DNA from: Nocardia transvalensis
Lineage (GTDB): Bacteria > Actinomycetota > Actinomycetes > Mycobacteriales > Mycobacteriaceae
DNA: 64,000 nucleotides
Direction of reading: 5' to 3'
Assembly (NCBI RefSeq): GCF_015477765.1
Contig: NZ_JADLQQ010000001.1
Coordinates: 744,001-808,000 of the forward strand
Position 1 is the stretch's first letter. Each line of letters begins with the position of its first letter. This document shows positions 1 through 12,088 of the stretch, piece after piece. Made by a program: the position numbers and the translations under genes. Under the pieces are notes generated by a model. That model was not told where the DNA came from. It did no database searches and saw only the letters and a program-made list of their open reading frames with translations.

Positions 1-190
1 GTCGCCCCCACGCGGCGACGAACCATCACCATCCGGCGTGCCCGCCCCGCTCGACGCGCCCCCGCCCCGCGACGAACTATCACCACCCGGCGTGCCCGCC
101 CCGCTCGAGCCGCCCCGCGACGAACCGTCGTCACCGGGCGCACCCGTTCCATCCGCAGCACCCCGGCCCGAGCCATCGCCACCCGGCGTC
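1..190. repeat. Imperfect tandem repeat encoding Gly/Ser/Asp/Pro-rich tail
   Basis: Units of about 48-54 bp beginning with GACGAAC recur at about 17, 71 and 119, with a weaker copy near 167. On the minus strand they encode repeats of the type SSRGG-SGAGTPGGD in the tail of the CpnT-like protein. The array may continue beyond base 1. Confidence 0.6.
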
Positions 191-1305
191 CCGCCGCCTG
201 TGTTGCGTGTGCTCCCGTCGGCCGCAGGGGGAGAGCCTCCGTCGCCGTTGGAGCCCGGGCGGGGCGCGCCGAGATCGTCGAACAGCCCTTGTAGTCGGTT
301 CGCGAAACCGGGACGGTTGGCGAGATCTGGGTTCCGGTTGTGCCAAAAGCTGTTTGCACCGGCCTTGTTGGCGCCACTGAGGGCGCCGTTGGAGGCACCG
401 GCGGTGAACATGCGCGGGTCGATGGGGGTGCTCTTCGCGTTCTCCCAGGCCTTGTCCCAGCCGTATTTATAGGTGTCGATGGCGAGCTGGGTGCCGGTGG
501 CGGCGGCCCAGCCCGCACCGGCGCCGACCAGGCCCGCCGTCGTTCCGGTGATCGCCCCGTTCGCGATGCCGCCCAGTGTGGAATCACCGAGCTTGCGCCC
601 CAACCCCTTTCCCAACACGTCGCCCACCGGCCCCGCCGCGGCACCACCCGCGGCCGAGCTCACCGCGGTGACCGCGACCTGCTCCCAGTTGATGCCCTTC
701 CGATGCCCCTCCGCGACCTGATAGGCCTGAATCCCGATCTCCTGCAACGTACCCAGCGCGGTATCGATCGCCACATGCTTGGCGAGGAATTTCAGCGTGG
801 ACGACGAGATGAGCCGGGTGACGATGCGCCGCACCGTGGCGAGCAACTGCTGGCTGAGCAACCGCAGCCCGATCCGGGTGGTGGCGATCGCGGCGGCCTC
901 GACCGCCGGGGCGGTCGGCGGAAAGATCCACGCGGCCGCGATCTCGGCGGCCAGCAACCCCAGCGAGGTGATGAACATCAGCTGGGTGTATTCGATTTCG
1001 GTGCCGACCTCGTCCGCGGTGTCGGCGACCGCCTCGAAGTTCTTCGCCAACTGTTCGAGCGACTTGTCACCGTGCAACAGTTCGTCGAACGCCTCGGTGA
1101 TCTTCTCGATGCCCTGGCCCTGCGGATAGGCGGCCAGCGATGCCGACTTCGCGGCCTCGATATCGGCCAGGATGTCGCGCATCTCCCCGGCGGCGGTTCG
1201 CCACGGCCGGGCGACGCCGTCCCGCATGCGGTCCGGATCGCCGTCGGGCCAATCCGATCCCGCCACCCACTCCAGCCATTGCAGCCAGCCGGGTAGCTCA
1301 GCCAT
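1..1305 (-). CDS. CpnT-like type VII secretion protein, 3' end cut by window edge
   Basis: The gene starts at an ATG at 1305 and is still open at base 1, so at least 435 residues are present. The N-terminus (LPGWLQWLEWVAGSDWPDGD...) closely resembles that of the 1040-residue protein at 8456-11578. Both have the alpha-helical WXG100-like domain found at the start of CpnT-type outer-membrane-channel toxins. Alanine/glycine-rich hydrophobic segments follow at about residues 110-290. From about residue 370 the protein is Gly/Ser/Pro/Asp-rich with repeats of the type SSRGGxSGAGTPGGD. It is the third gene of a leftward group after a WXG100 protein and a YbaB-like protein, which suggests an ESX substrate or substrate-toxin. 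Any C-terminal effector domain lies outside the window, so function cannot be assigned further. Confidence 0.75.
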   Translation of the reverse strand, partial: MAELPGWLQWLEWVAGSDWPDGDPDRMRDGVARPWRTAAGEMRDILADIEAAKSASLAAYPQGQGIEKITEAFDELLHGDKSLEQLAKNFEAVADTADEVGTEIEYTQLMFITSLGLLAAEIAAAWIFPPTAPAVEAAAIATTRIGLRLLSQQLLATVRRIVTRLISSSTLKFLAKHVAIDTALGTLQEIGIQAYQVAEGHRKGINWEQVAVTAVSSAAGGAAAGPVGDVLGKGLGRKLGDSTLGGIANGAITGTTAGLVGAGAGWAAATGTQLAIDTYKYGWDKAWENAKSTPIDPRMFTAGASNGALSGANKAGANSFWHNRNPDLANRPGFANRLQGLFDDLGAPRPGSNGDGGSPPAADGSTRNTGGGTPGGDGSGRGAADGTGAPGDDGSSRGGSSGAGTPGGDSSSRGGGASSGAGTPDGDGSSPRGGD

Positions 1306-1320
1306 CGCTATGCTCCGGTG

Positions 1321-1812
1321 TCACCAGCTCGAATCGGTGATACCGCGGCCTCGCTCGCCGACCGGCTCGACCGCTTCCACATCGGTGAACCGCCCCGCCT
1401 CGGCATCACCCCGGCGCTCACTCGGGGGTGCGGTGGAAACCGGTGGCGCCGACGGCATGTCGAAGTCCGGCATCCCCTCGATCAGATCGCTCAATCGGGG
1501 CAGCCGGGCGCGCTGATCGTGCAGCGGCATCATCAGCTCACGACCCTTGCGCGCCACCTCCGCCGCCGCCCGCTGCGCCGCCTCGGTGAACGCCGCGGCG
1601 ATCTCCGGATAGCTCAGGTCCTCGATATCGGGACCGAATCTGGTTTCCACAACCGTGCCCTCGGCATTCACGGTGACCGTCACGCGCCTGCGCACGGTCA
1701 CGGTGGCCAGCAATCGCGTGCGTTCCTGTTGGATCCGGGCAATGGTGCGCAGTTGCTGCTGCACGTCGTCCAGGATCGAGGCCATCTCGGCCCGGGTGTA
1801 CTCGTTCGCCAC
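1321..1812 (-). CDS. YbaB/EbfC family protein (EspL-like), type VII secretion associated
   Basis: This 163-residue protein has the YbaB/EbfC layout. A helical N-terminus (residues 1-35) is followed by a strand-rich core with V-T-V-x-V-N-A-E-G and [27 protein letters not shown], then a longer disordered tail. Plain YbaB is a small nucleoid-associated DNA-binding dimer. In mycobacterial ESX-1 loci the YbaB-like EspL accompanies secreted substrates. The gene lies between a WXG100-like gene (1829-2134) and a CpnT-like gene (1-1305), all leftward and closely spaced. A paralogue with the same core sits at 8011-8406 beside the other CpnT-like gene. Whether it binds DNA or acts as a secretion accessory is not shown by sequence. 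Confidence 0.8.
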   Translation of the reverse strand: MANEYTRAEMASILDDVQQQLRTIARIQQERTRLLATVTVRRRVTVTVNAEGTVVETRFGPDIEDLSYPEIAAAFTEAAQRAAAEVARKGRELMMPLHDQRARLPRLSDLIEGMPDFDMPSAPPVSTAPPSERRGDAEAGRFTDVEAVEPVGERGRGITDSSW

Positions 1813-1828
1813 TGCGACGGCCCCGAAT

Positions 1829-2134
1829 TCAGCGCAGACCGCGGCCGTTGGCGTGATCCTGACGCTCCAGCAGGTTCGCCGTATCGTGTTGGCCCTTCGA
1901 GAAATTGCCGAAGGTGGTCTGGAAGTTGCCCCCGCCCTCGTACAGATTGCGCTTGGTCTCCCCGTAACCGTTCTTCCCGTCGTAGAACTGCGAACCGATC
2001 GCGTCGTTACCCCAGGGCGAACCCGAATCCAGCGATGCCGTCAGGGTGTCCATCACGGTCTTGATCCTGTCGCGGACATCCCCCGTCTTGGCCGCCGCCG
2101 CGCGAAACAGATCCGGATCGAACTCAACCGTCAT
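1829..2134 (-). CDS. WXG100-like type VII secretion target
   Basis: The protein has 101 residues from an ATG at 2134. It is all-helical with a central turn carrying W-G-N-D (residues 41-44) in the place of the WXG motif, and hydrophobic heptads on both sides. It resembles the WXG100 protein at 11578-11901 (K-G-A-A-W-G-D-D turn, Y/F-G-S-x-F-x-D-G). It heads the leftward trio WXG100, YbaB-like, CpnT-like, so it is probably a partner or chaperone of the large protein or a co-secreted substrate. An upstream in-frame extension to 2803 has no coding character. Confidence 0.78.
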   Translation of the reverse strand: MTVEFDPDLFRAAAAKTGDVRDRIKTVMDTLTASLDSGSPWGNDAIGSQFYDGKNGYGETKRNLYEGGGNFQTTFGNFSKGQHDTANLLERQDHANGRGLR

Positions 2135-2284
2135 CGCCTTGTCCCTCCGCCGCTCATCCGGCCCACCCGCGCGAGCCTCGTGCCCGCCCGACGATGCCAG
2201 CCGCCAGCGAATCGCCAGTTGCGCCGACGTGAACGCGGGGTGGCGGCGGTGGAAAGGCGATTCGGCCTGAGAGGATGGGTCACC

Positions 2285-2728
2285 GTGCGAGTACTGGTCC
2301 AACGAGTGAGTTCGGCACAGGTCAGCGTGGGCGACGAGGTGGTCGGGCGCATCGATCCGGTTGCGGCGGGGGTGCCCCACGGTCTGCTGGCGCTGGTCGG
2401 CGTCACCCACACCGACACCGAAGCGACGGCGAAAACCCTGGCGGACAAGCTGTTTCGGCTGCGGATTCTGCAGGACGAGCAGTCCGTGGCCGATCTCGGC
2501 GCACCCGTTCTGGTGGTCAGCCAGTTCACCCTCTACGCCGACACCCGCAAGGGCCGCCGTCCGTCCTGGTCCGCCGCGGCACCCGGCGCCGTCGCCGAAC
2601 CCCTCGTCGACATCTTCGCCGCCACCCTGCGCGAACTGGGAACCACGGTGGCCACCGGCCGCTTCGGCGCACACATGCATATTTCGCTGGTCAACGACGG
2701 CCCGGTCACCCTGCTGCTGGAGGCCTGA
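2285..2728 (+). CDS. dtd: D-aminoacyl-tRNA deacylase (DTD)
   Basis: The 147-residue product matches the DTD family over its full length. It begins [21 protein letters not shown] and carries the two active-site signatures: [16 protein letters not shown] (residues about 77-92) and NDGPVT near the C-terminus. DTD removes D-amino acids, and glycine from tRNA-Ala, from mischarged tRNAs in the cytosol. The start is a GTG at 2285; longer in-frame readings upstream have no family similarity. It is transcribed divergently from the WXG100 gene at 2134. Confidence 0.93.
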   Translation: MRVLVQRVSSAQVSVGDEVVGRIDPVAAGVPHGLLALVGVTHTDTEATAKTLADKLFRLRILQDEQSVADLGAPVLVVSQFTLYADTRKGRRPSWSAAAPGAVAEPLVDIFAATLRELGTTVATGRFGAHMHISLVNDGPVTLLLEA

Positions 2729-2934
2729 AACACGAGGAATTTCGGGGCATCTCACAACCGTGGCCCCAATGACGGTGAGACACCTGCACCTTCTCTGCCC
2801 CACCCTTGTGAAATCTCCAGTGCGATGGCGGAATTCACCGCGATCTATCGACCGGGAAGTTACCGTTCGGTACTACCGACCGCTATGCCCCGATATCTCG
2901 GACGCCACCGCACCACCCGGGCGAGGAGACGATC

Positions 2935-3159
2935 ATGACCAAGCGCCGCACCGCTGCGGCCCCCGGACCCCAGGAGATCCTGGACTTTTTCGGCAAGTGC
3001 CCCGAATGTGGTTATCCCGCACGGGCTTCGGCATCCCGACATTGCGACACCACCGTACTTGCCACCTGTGACCGGCCTTGCGGCTGGAGCGGAATGGTGC
3101 CGCTCACGACGATGACCCGACATCGCGTCGGCACGCCCACGCCCCGGACCGAGCCTTAG
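2935..3159 (+). CDS. Small Cys-rich (zinc-ribbon-like) hypothetical protein
   Basis: The 74-residue product begins at an ATG preceded by GAGGAG at suitable distance. It contains CPEC (residues 21-24) followed by spaced cysteines in RHCD, ATCDRP and CGWSG, a pattern compatible with one zinc site. No family was recognised. Its last four bases overlap the 3' end of the convergent MerR gene. The good ribosome site and cysteine spacing support a real gene, but the short length keeps confidence moderate. Confidence 0.6.
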   Translation: MTKRRTAAAPGPQEILDFFGKCPECGYPARASASRHCDTTVLATCDRPCGWSGMVPLTTMTRHRVGTPTPRTEP

Positions 3160-3953
3160 CGCGCGGACGGACCGTCCGGCAGTTCGGCGGCGGCCCGGTC
3201 GAGATAGCGGCCCACGAACCGGTCGACCAGCTCGGCGGCGACTCGGCCGGGCACGATCCGCGCCTCGGCCAGGCGCGCGGTGACCTCGGCGATATCGTCG
3301 GTGCCGCGCGCGGACTGCCGGAACGTCTGCAAGGCCGTCCGCTCGAACAGGTCCGCGAAGCGGCGCGCGATCCGCTCGCAGTCGGTCACCAGCCACTCCA
3401 GCTCGTCGAGCACCCGATCCTGCGGCAGGCCCGCGGCGGCCAGCCGTTCGGCCACCCGGATGAGCTGAGCGTCGACGACGCGATAGGTGGCGGCGTCGAC
3501 CGGCTCGTACATTCCGGCCGCGATCACCCGCGCGAGGCCGTTCGGCACATCGCGATACAGCTGTGCGAGTTCGGTTGCGGCAATGGTGGTTTCATCCGTC
3601 TCGGCCGACGGGGCCACCCCGGACTCGACGACCTCCGGGGCAGCGAGCCCCGGGATGCTCACCTCGTGCTCCCCCACGCCGAGAATGTCACCCAGGTCGT
3701 CGCCGCGGTCCCAGGCCTCGAGTAATTCTCGAATGCCGTTGAGCTTGATTCCGCGATCGAGCAGCCGGCTGATGGTCCGCACCCGATTCAGATGTTCGGG
3801 GCCGTAGAACCCGGTGCGTCCCTTCACCTGCGGCGGCGGCAGCACCCCGCGCTCGTGGTAGACACGCAGGCTGCGTACGGTCGTACCGGCCTGGCGGGCC
3901 AGCTCATCGATCGTGAACTCTGCCCCCGCCGCCGTATCACCGCCCGCTGCCAT
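3156..3953 (-). CDS. MerR family transcriptional regulator
   Basis: The 265-residue protein starts at an ATG at 3953. Residues about 11-85 form the MerR winged helix (FTIDELARQAGTTVRSLR, then YHERGVLPPP and FYGPEHLNRVRTISRLLDRG). The long C-terminal region is helical and lacks an obvious metal-binding cysteine cluster, so it probably senses an organic signal or acts in development. It is divergent from the amino-acid permease at 4060. A 9-bp inverted repeat lies in the shared 106-bp intergenic region, so it probably regulates itself and perhaps the permease. A longer reading from 4142 would run through that operator and is unlikely. Confidence 0.88.
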   Translation of the reverse strand: MAAGGDTAAGAEFTIDELARQAGTTVRSLRVYHERGVLPPPQVKGRTGFYGPEHLNRVRTISRLLDRGIKLNGIRELLEAWDRGDDLGDILGVGEHEVSIPGLAAPEVVESGVAPSAETDETTIAATELAQLYRDVPNGLARVIAAGMYEPVDAATYRVVDAQLIRVAERLAAAGLPQDRVLDELEWLVTDCERIARRFADLFERTALQTFRQSARGTDDIAEVTARLAEARIVPGRVAAELVDRFVGRYLDRAAAELPDGPSAR

Positions 3954-3993
3954 ATCACAAGCAAACCACACCCGCATCGGTGCACAACTGTTG

Positions 3994-4019
3994 AACGTAC
4001 CGTTAAGTAGCGGTACGTT
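3994..4019. promoter_or_regulatory. Probable MerR operator (9-bp inverted repeat)
   Basis: AACGTACCG and CGGTACGTT form a perfect dyad separated by 8 bp. It lies 41 bp upstream of the MerR gene start and 41 bp upstream of the permease start. Dyads of this size between divergent genes are typical of MerR-family sites. A -10-like TATGAT for the permease follows at 4029-4034. Confidence 0.6.
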
Positions 4020-4059
4020 GTTCGGCGATATGATCGCCATCACATGAAAGGCCATCGTC

Positions 4060-5607
4060 ATGACCACAGTGCGACCGTCGGAGGCCGACACCCAGGCCGC
4101 CGCGGCACATGCCCTGCATGCCGAGGACGCCGGATACCACAAGGCGCTGCGCCCTCGTCAGCTGCAGATGATCGCGATCGGTGGCGCCATCGGCACCGGA
4201 CTGTTCCTCGGGGCGGGTGGACGGCTCAAAGAGGCCGGCGCCGGACTGTTCCTGGCCTACGCCGTGTGCGGCGTTTTCGTGTTCTTCATCCTGCGGGCGC
4301 TGGGCGAATTGGTCCTGCACCGGCCGTCGTCGGGATCGTTCGTCTCGTACGCGCGGGAGTTCTACGGCGAGAAGCTGGCCTTCGGCGTCGGCTGGATGTA
4401 CTTCTTCCACTGGTGTATGACCGGCATCGTCGATATCACCGCGATCGCCACCTACGTCCACTACTGGGGCTCGCTGAAGGTCGTTCCGCAGTGGGTCATC
4501 GCCCTGATCGCGCTGGTGGTGGTGGTTTCCATCAACATGGTCTCGGTCAAGTGGTTCGGCGAGATGGAGTTCTGGGCGGCCCTGATCAAGGTTGTCGCGC
4601 TGGTCGGGTTCCTGATCATCGGCACCATCTTCCTCGCCGGGCGCTTCACCATCGAGGGGGCCGGCACCGGAATCAGCGTCATCAGCGATCACGGCGGGCT
4701 GCTGCCCAACGGCGCCCTTCCGCTGGTCCTGTGTACCACGGGCGTCGTCTTCGCCTACGCCTCGGTGGAATTGATCGGCACCGCGGCCGGTGAGGCCGAG
4801 AACCCGGCCAAGATCATGCCGCGGGCCATCAACTCGGTCATCGCCCGGATCGCGCTGTTCTACGTCGGCTCGCTGGTGCTGCTCGCGCTGCTGCTGCCCT
4901 ACACCGCCTTCAAATCCGGCGAGAGCCCGTTCGTGACGTTCTTCTCCAAGCTGGGCATCGACGGCGCCGGCACGGTCATGAACCTGGTCGTGCTGACCGC
5001 GGCATTCTCGAGCCTCAACGCCGGGCTGTACTCCACCGGCCGCATCCTGCGCTCGATGGCGATGAACGGCAGCGCTCCGGCCATCGCGGGGCGGATGTCC
5101 CGGCGCGGCGTGCCCTACGTGGGCATCCTCGCCACCGGCACCGTCGCCCTCGTCGGCGTCGGCCTCAATGCCCTCGTGCCGCAGAAGGCGTTCGAGATCG
5201 TGCTGAACGTGTCGGCGCTGGGGACCATCACGGCCTGGGCGGCGATCATCCTGTGCCAGCTGAAGCTGTGGCAGTGGGCCCGCGAGGGCCGGATGGAGCG
5301 CCCGGCGTTCCGGCTGATCGGCGCGCCCTACACCGGGATCGCCACGCTGGTCTTCCTGGTCGCGGTGGTGCTGCTCATGCTGTTCAGCAACAACGATGTC
5401 CAGCGCGGTGCCGTCATCGCGATGCTGGTGATCATGCTGCCCGCGCTGATCGGCGGCTGGTTCCTGGCGCGTCGGCGGGTGCTGCGGATGGCGGCCCTGC
5501 GCGACGGTTACACCGGCCAGTTCCCGGTGGTTGCCGAGCGTCCGCTGGAACACCGCGACGATCACGAGCCGACCCGGACGACCTACGGCGAGCTCCGAGA
5601 CCGATAG
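4060..5607 (+). CDS. ansP: APC-family amino-acid permease, L-asparagine permease type
   Basis: The 515-residue integral membrane protein has about 12 hydrophobic segments. The first carries the APC signature [16 protein letters not shown], preceded by [13 protein letters not shown]. The stretch [20 protein letters not shown] and the [19 protein letters not shown] region closely resemble mycobacterial AnsP1/AnsP2. It would import L-asparagine or a related amino acid by proton symport across the cytoplasmic membrane. The assignment to asparagine rests on recalled similarity; D-serine/alanine/glycine permeases (CycA) are close relatives. It is divergent from a MerR regulator with a dyad operator between them. 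Confidence 0.82.
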   Translation: MTTVRPSEADTQAAAAHALHAEDAGYHKALRPRQLQMIAIGGAIGTGLFLGAGGRLKEAGAGLFLAYAVCGVFVFFILRALGELVLHRPSSGSFVSYAREFYGEKLAFGVGWMYFFHWCMTGIVDITAIATYVHYWGSLKVVPQWVIALIALVVVVSINMVSVKWFGEMEFWAALIKVVALVGFLIIGTIFLAGRFTIEGAGTGISVISDHGGLLPNGALPLVLCTTGVVFAYASVELIGTAAGEAENPAKIMPRAINSVIARIALFYVGSLVLLALLLPYTAFKSGESPFVTFFSKLGIDGAGTVMNLVVLTAAFSSLNAGLYSTGRILRSMAMNGSAPAIAGRMSRRGVPYVGILATGTVALVGVGLNALVPQKAFEIVLNVSALGTITAWAAIILCQLKLWQWAREGRMERPAFRLIGAPYTGIATLVFLVAVVLLMLFSNNDVQRGAVIAMLVIMLPALIGGWFLARRRVLRMAALRDGYTGQFPVVAERPLEHRDDHEPTRTTYGELRDR

Positions 5608-8004
<2,397 letters not shown>

Positions 8005-8010
8005 CCGCCG

Positions 8011-8406
8011 CTACCGGTCGTCGACCATGGGCGCGATCGGCGGCATCTCACCCAGCTCGGGCATTCCCTCGATCAGGTCCGACAGTTTCGGGCGGCTGGC
8101 TCGACGGGCCTCGATGGGCGCCAACAGTTCCCGCACCTGCCGGAGGGCGTCGGCGGCCGCGAGCTGCGCGGCCTCGGTGAATGCGCGCGCGACCTCCTGA
8201 GGGCTCAGCTCCCACACATCGGGACCGAACTTCGTCTCCAGCACCCTGCCTTCGGCATTCGCCAGCACCGTAACCCGATTGCGGCGCACCGACGCCCGCC
8301 CGACGATCCCGTCCCGCTCGACCCGAATCCTCGCCATTTCCCGTAGGTGCCACCGCAATTCGTCCATGATCTCGGCCATATCGGCCTTGACCCGCTCGTT
8401 GGTCAC
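8011..8406 (-). CDS. YbaB/EbfC family protein (EspL-like), type VII secretion associated
   Basis: The 131-residue protein starts at a GTG at 8406 with a strong AGGAGG a few bases upstream. Its core (NRVTVLANAEGRVLETKF, then ELSPQEVARAFTEAAQLAA) and its tail SDLIEGMP match the paralogue at 1321-1812 closely. It follows the large CpnT-like gene on the same strand with a 49-bp gap, the reverse gene order of the first locus. A role beside ESX secretion (EspL-like) or in nucleoid binding is inferred from family and position only. Confidence 0.8.
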   Translation of the reverse strand: MTNERVKADMAEIMDELRWHLREMARIRVERDGIVGRASVRRNRVTVLANAEGRVLETKFGPDVWELSPQEVARAFTEAAQLAAADALRQVRELLAPIEARRASRPKLSDLIEGMPELGEMPPIAPMVDDR

Positions 8407-8455
8407 AGCACCTCCTTCCCGCCGACGGACACCGGTCCCGACAGCATTGGACTCG

Positions 8456-11400
8456 TCACCGACCACCACCGAACAGGCGAGAACGTCGCCGATCATCGGG
8501 ATCGGACTCCGGCATGGGCAACGTCTCCCGCCCCGACTCAGACCGCCTCGCGAGCTCCGGTCGCGTCCGGGGTTCAGCCTCTGGGACCGGCCCAGGCGAA
8601 GACCACGGTTCCGCTCGAGGACGAAGCCCAGGCTCCGGCAGGGGCAGCGGTTCCCGCCCTGACTCAGGGCACGGCCAGGACCTCGCGGGCTCCGGCCACG
8701 GCTGCGGTCGGGCCTGCGGTTCGGGTTCAGGCCACGGCTGCCGTCCCGGCCACGGCTCCGGCCGAGGCTGCGGCTCCGGCCACGGCTGCGGTTCAGGCTC
8801 CGGCCACGGCTGCGGTCCCGATTCCGGCGCAGGCCACGGCCCGGGCTCCGGCCACGGCTCGGGTTCAGGCCACGGCTGCGGTCCCGGCCACGGATCCGGT
8901 CGAGGCTGCGGCTCCGGCCACGGCCCGGGCAGCGGTTCAGGCTGCGGCTGCGGTCCCGGCTCCGGTCGAGGCTGCGGCTCCGGCCACGGCCCGGGCAGCG
9001 GTTCAGGCTGCGGCTGCGGCTGCGGCTCGGGTTCGGGACGCGGCTGCGGTTCCGGCTCAGGCTCGGGTACCGGTTTCGGCTGCGGCTCTGGCTCCGGGCT
9101 CGGTCCTGGCTCCGGCGCAGGGGGCGGCTCGGGCCGAGATTCTGGTTTCGGGCCTGGTTCGGGCGCGGGGTGTGGCTCAGGCTGGGGCCTAGGCTTTGGT
9201 TCCGGCTGAGGTTCGGGTTGGGGCTGGGGGCCGCGGCCGGACCACACGTCATCGTCGGGAGGCTCGGGGGCCTGGTATTCGGGGGTGGGAGGGAGGCTGA
9301 AATACCTTGGTGTGTAGGGGATCTTCGACGTGGTGTCGGTGGGGGCCCGGTGCTGTTCCTCTTCCTCGGGGCGATGGGTTTGCGTGTTACCGGACTGTGG
9401 TTGCGACACGTTCTCCGGCACTGACTGCTCGGCGCGTTCACGATCTTCGTCGAGTTCCCGTGTGGGAGAGGACGACTGCTCTTGGAGGCGGGGCACAGCA
9501 CCCTCGGCTCGACCGGCCTGCAGAGGTGTTGCAGCACCATCATTCGCCGAACGTCCCGCCGCATTTGCCCTGGCTCCAGCACCACCACGGTTCTCCGAGG
9601 CCCCTTGCCCCTGCATACCCGAGGTGGAACGACTCGAGTCGGAGGCAGTCGACCGAGTCGAAACCCCCTGCTCCGCACCGGACCTCATCTCATTCCCGCC
9701 CCCGATCCGCCCATCGGCACCACCGGAGTGCGACGACGCCCCCGACTGTGCGGCATGCCCGGGCGCCCCATCGTCGAGCCCCTGCTCACGTACCGACGCG
9801 CCAGCATCCGCGCCATGGCCGTCCACAGCGCCGGTGGCCGACGGATCACGCTCGAATGGAGCAACTCTCACGTCGCCAAGCTCGTTACCTCGCGTCTCCG
9901 GACGGGAGCCAGTGCCGTCTTCCTGCACCAGTTCGGGTGCCCTGTCACGTCCAGGCGCATCCACATCGTGGCGATCGACCGAATCGCCAACCAATGGATC
10001 ACGGTGGGGCGTAGCGGCATTCGCTGCATCCGATTCGCTGCCATGTGGGTTTGCATCCACTCCGTCGGCGCTCCGCCCCTGTGTCGATGGGCCTGCATCC
10101 CCGGCACGCTCGCCGACAGAGTCGCCAGTGGACGGATCACGGTGGGGCGCAGGGTCAGGCTCGCCCGAGTGGGGCTCGGCGCCGGTGTTCCCGCTGTGGG
10201 CGGGGTCTGGCTGGCCCCGCGTCGGTTCCGGTGCTGCGCTCGTTCCGGCCTCGTGTGGTGCATCCTGACGGGCTGCGGCTCCGCCACCGGTTGCTTCGGA
10301 TGGTGTCGTCGTGCCGCGGTCGGCCGACGGCTCGGTGGATCGGCCCGAGACATCGTCAGGCCGACTTGCGCTGGTGCCGTGGGTCTCCGACGAGCGTCCG
10401 GTTGCCGGTTCGAAGTGATTCTCACCGGAGGTGGAATGCGATGCAGGCACTTCCGCATTCGCCGCATGGGTGCCCGTGCCGCGCGGGGCAGCAGGCCCAT
10501 GGGACGCCGCCTCTGAAGGTTTGGGCCCGGCAGCGACATTGCCCTCCGAGCCGCCCGGCACCGACCCGGCGGCACTCGATCGGGGTGGCGGCGGTGCGCT
10601 GCCGTCGGGCTGATCCATGCGCGCGGGATCGGGCGCGTTGAATTCGACGCCCGGCCCTCGACCGCGTCCCGCCCCGTGGAATCCCTTCCCGGCGCCGACC
10701 GGAACACCGAAGGCCGCCCCGCTGGTGAGCACCCGCGGATCCCAGGTCCAGCCATTGCCCAACAACCCGCCCGCACCCCACGAGGCGACGCCGCCGACAA
10801 TTCCCGCCCCGGCCCCGACCACCGCGCCCTTGGCCGCGGCTCCCCACCGGCCACCCGGCACCGGCACATGCGCTGCCGCACGGCCGAGCCGCGCACCCAC
10901 GGGCCCGCCGATCGCACCGGCCGCACCGGCCGACCACGCCGTGATCCCCACCCGCTCCCAGTCGATCCCTTTGCGATGCCCGGCCGCGAGCTGCCCCACT
11001 TGAATGGCCATATCCTGACCGGCACCCAGGAACGTCCCGACCACGACATGCTCCGCGGTGAACCGCAGCATGGCGCCGATGAGCTTGCGCTCCACCAGGG
11101 ATCGGATGGCGGCCAGCGCCCGCTGACCCAGCAGCCGGACCGCCAGCCGAGTCGCCGCGGTCGCGATCGCCTCGGTGGCCCATGCCGTCGGCGGGAACCC
11201 CCACGCCGCCGCGATCTCGATCGCCAACATCCCCAGGGAGCTGACGATCATAATCTTGGTGTACTCGATCTCGGTGGCCAGCCCATCGGCGGATTCGGCC
11301 ACCTTGTCGAGGACCGAGGCCAGGTGCTCGATCGACTGCGGACCTGTATCGAGCTTGTCCAAGGCCTTGGTCATGGCCTCGACACCGTCGCCCCACGGGT

Positions 11401-11578
11401 AAGCCGCGATGGTCTGATTCTTGGCCGCGGCCAGATCCGGCAGCAGGTCACGAAGGCTCTCGGCCGCCGTCCGCCAATCCGCGGCGATGGCCCACATCTT
11501 GTCCTCGTCGCCCTGCGGCCAGGCCGAACCGGCGACCCACCCGAGCCACTGCAGCTCGGCGGGAATGTCGATCGACAC
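8456..11578 (-). CDS. CpnT-like type VII secretion protein with long Pro/Glu-rich C-terminal region
   Basis: The protein has 1040 residues. Residues about 1-300 form the helical CpnT/WXG100-like domain ([59 protein letters not shown]) with Ala/Gly-rich membrane-prone segments. Residues about 300-750 are hydrophilic and disordered. Residues about 780-1005 are a Pro-Glu-Pro-Gln-Pro repeat tract. The end is [11 protein letters not shown], with no enzymatic toxin domain recognised. The start is a GTG at 11578 that overlaps the stop of the upstream WXG100 gene by one base, so translation is coupled. It is probably an ESX-exported or envelope-spanning protein; the PEP tract could cross or bind the cell wall. 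No function is proven. Confidence 0.78.
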   Translation of the reverse strand: MSIDIPAELQWLGWVAGSAWPQGDEDKMWAIAADWRTAAESLRDLLPDLAAAKNQTIAAYPWGDGVEAMTKALDKLDTGPQSIEHLASVLDKVAESADGLATEIEYTKIMIVSSLGMLAIEIAAAWGFPPTAWATEAIATAATRLAVRLLGQRALAAIRSLVERKLIGAMLRFTAEHVVVGTFLGAGQDMAIQVGQLAAGHRKGIDWERVGITAWSAGAAGAIGGPVGARLGRAAAHVPVPGGRWGAAAKGAVVGAGAGIVGGVASWGAGGLLGNGWTWDPRVLTSGAAFGVPVGAGKGFHGAGRGRGPGVEFNAPDPARMDQPDGSAPPPPRSSAAGSVPGGSEGNVAAGPKPSEAASHGPAAPRGTGTHAANAEVPASHSTSGENHFEPATGRSSETHGTSASRPDDVSGRSTEPSADRGTTTPSEATGGGAAARQDAPHEAGTSAAPEPTRGQPDPAHSGNTGAEPHSGEPDPAPHRDPSTGDSVGERAGDAGPSTQGRSADGVDANPHGSESDAANAATPHRDPLVGDSVDRHDVDAPGRDRAPELVQEDGTGSRPETRGNELGDVRVAPFERDPSATGAVDGHGADAGASVREQGLDDGAPGHAAQSGASSHSGGADGRIGGGNEMRSGAEQGVSTRSTASDSSRSTSGMQGQGASENRGGAGARANAAGRSANDGAATPLQAGRAEGAVPRLQEQSSSPTRELDEDRERAEQSVPENVSQPQSGNTQTHRPEEEEQHRAPTDTTSKIPYTPRYFSLPPTPEYQAPEPPDDDVWSGRGPQPQPEPQPEPKPRPQPEPHPAPEPGPKPESRPEPPPAPEPGPSPEPEPQPKPVPEPEPEPQPRPEPEPQPQPQPEPLPGPWPEPQPRPEPGPQPQPEPLPGPWPEPQPRPDPWPGPQPWPEPEPWPEPGPWPAPESGPQPWPEPEPQPWPEPQPRPEPWPGRQPWPEPEPQARPQPWPEPARSWPCPESGREPLPLPEPGLRPRAEPWSSPGPVPEAEPRTRPELARRSESGRETLPMPESDPDDRRRSRLFGGGR
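8540..9235. repeat. Degenerate Pro-Glu/Gln/Arg-Pro codon repeat tract
   Basis: About 700 bp of short degenerate repeats on the minus strand encode the PEPxPxPEPxP tract of the CpnT-like protein, with interspersed PWPEP and GPxPxPE units. The same bases read on the plus strand give long Gly/Ser- and Ala-rich open frames, which are by-products of the repeat. Confidence 0.7.
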
Positions 11579-11901
11579 TATCGGGAATGCAGATGCCCGG
11601 CCGAGGCGATGTCCTGCAGTTCCAGGACATCCGCGGCATGGTACTGGCCGGTCGAGTAGGAGCCGATCGTCTCGGCTGTCTTGCCCATGCCGTCGCGCAG
11701 GCTGCGATGGGCGGCCACATACCCCTGCTCACCATCGGCGAAGGTGCTGCCGTAACTGTCGTCTCCCCATGCCGCCCCCTTGGTGGCCAGCGACTTCTCC
11801 AGCGTGTCGAGGATCCCGCGCACCCGATCCCGCAGCTCTCCCATGTCCCCGGCAGCACGCCGCAATTGCGCCGGTGTCACCTCGACCCTCGTCGCAGCCA
11901 T
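11578..11901 (-). CDS. WXG100-like type VII secretion target
   Basis: The 107-residue protein starts at an ATG at 11901. It is helix-turn-helix with the turn [20 protein letters not shown], close to the 1829-2134 protein ([19 protein letters not shown]). It lies directly upstream of the large CpnT-like gene with a TAGTG stop/start overlap, implying coupled translation and a functional pair. The product is probably a co-secreted partner or chaperone in an ESX system. Confidence 0.82.
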   Translation of the reverse strand: MAATRVEVTPAQLRRAAGDMGELRDRVRGILDTLEKSLATKGAAWGDDSYGSTFADGEQGYVAAHRSLRDGMGKTAETIGSYSTGQYHAADVLELQDIASAGHLHSR

Positions 11902-12088
11902 CGCAAACCCCTTCCACCTGAAGCGGTTTCGACGATCACACAGCAAGACATCCGGCCGGAAGCCCGGCACCGGCGAATTAACGCCGTCCTGACAAGTACT
12001 GCGGGGCAGGCGATCTCAGAGCCGAGAACCATCGCGACCGGTCCCGAACCCAACCGGAATGCCGACCTCCAATAGCCATGCCGAGCGA

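Noticed and set aside
8347..9209. Gly/Ser- and Ala-rich plus-strand frames resembling PE_PGRS proteins
   Set aside because: They are the complement of the Pro-Glu-Pro repeat tract of the minus-strand CpnT-like gene and have no PE domain or ribosome site.
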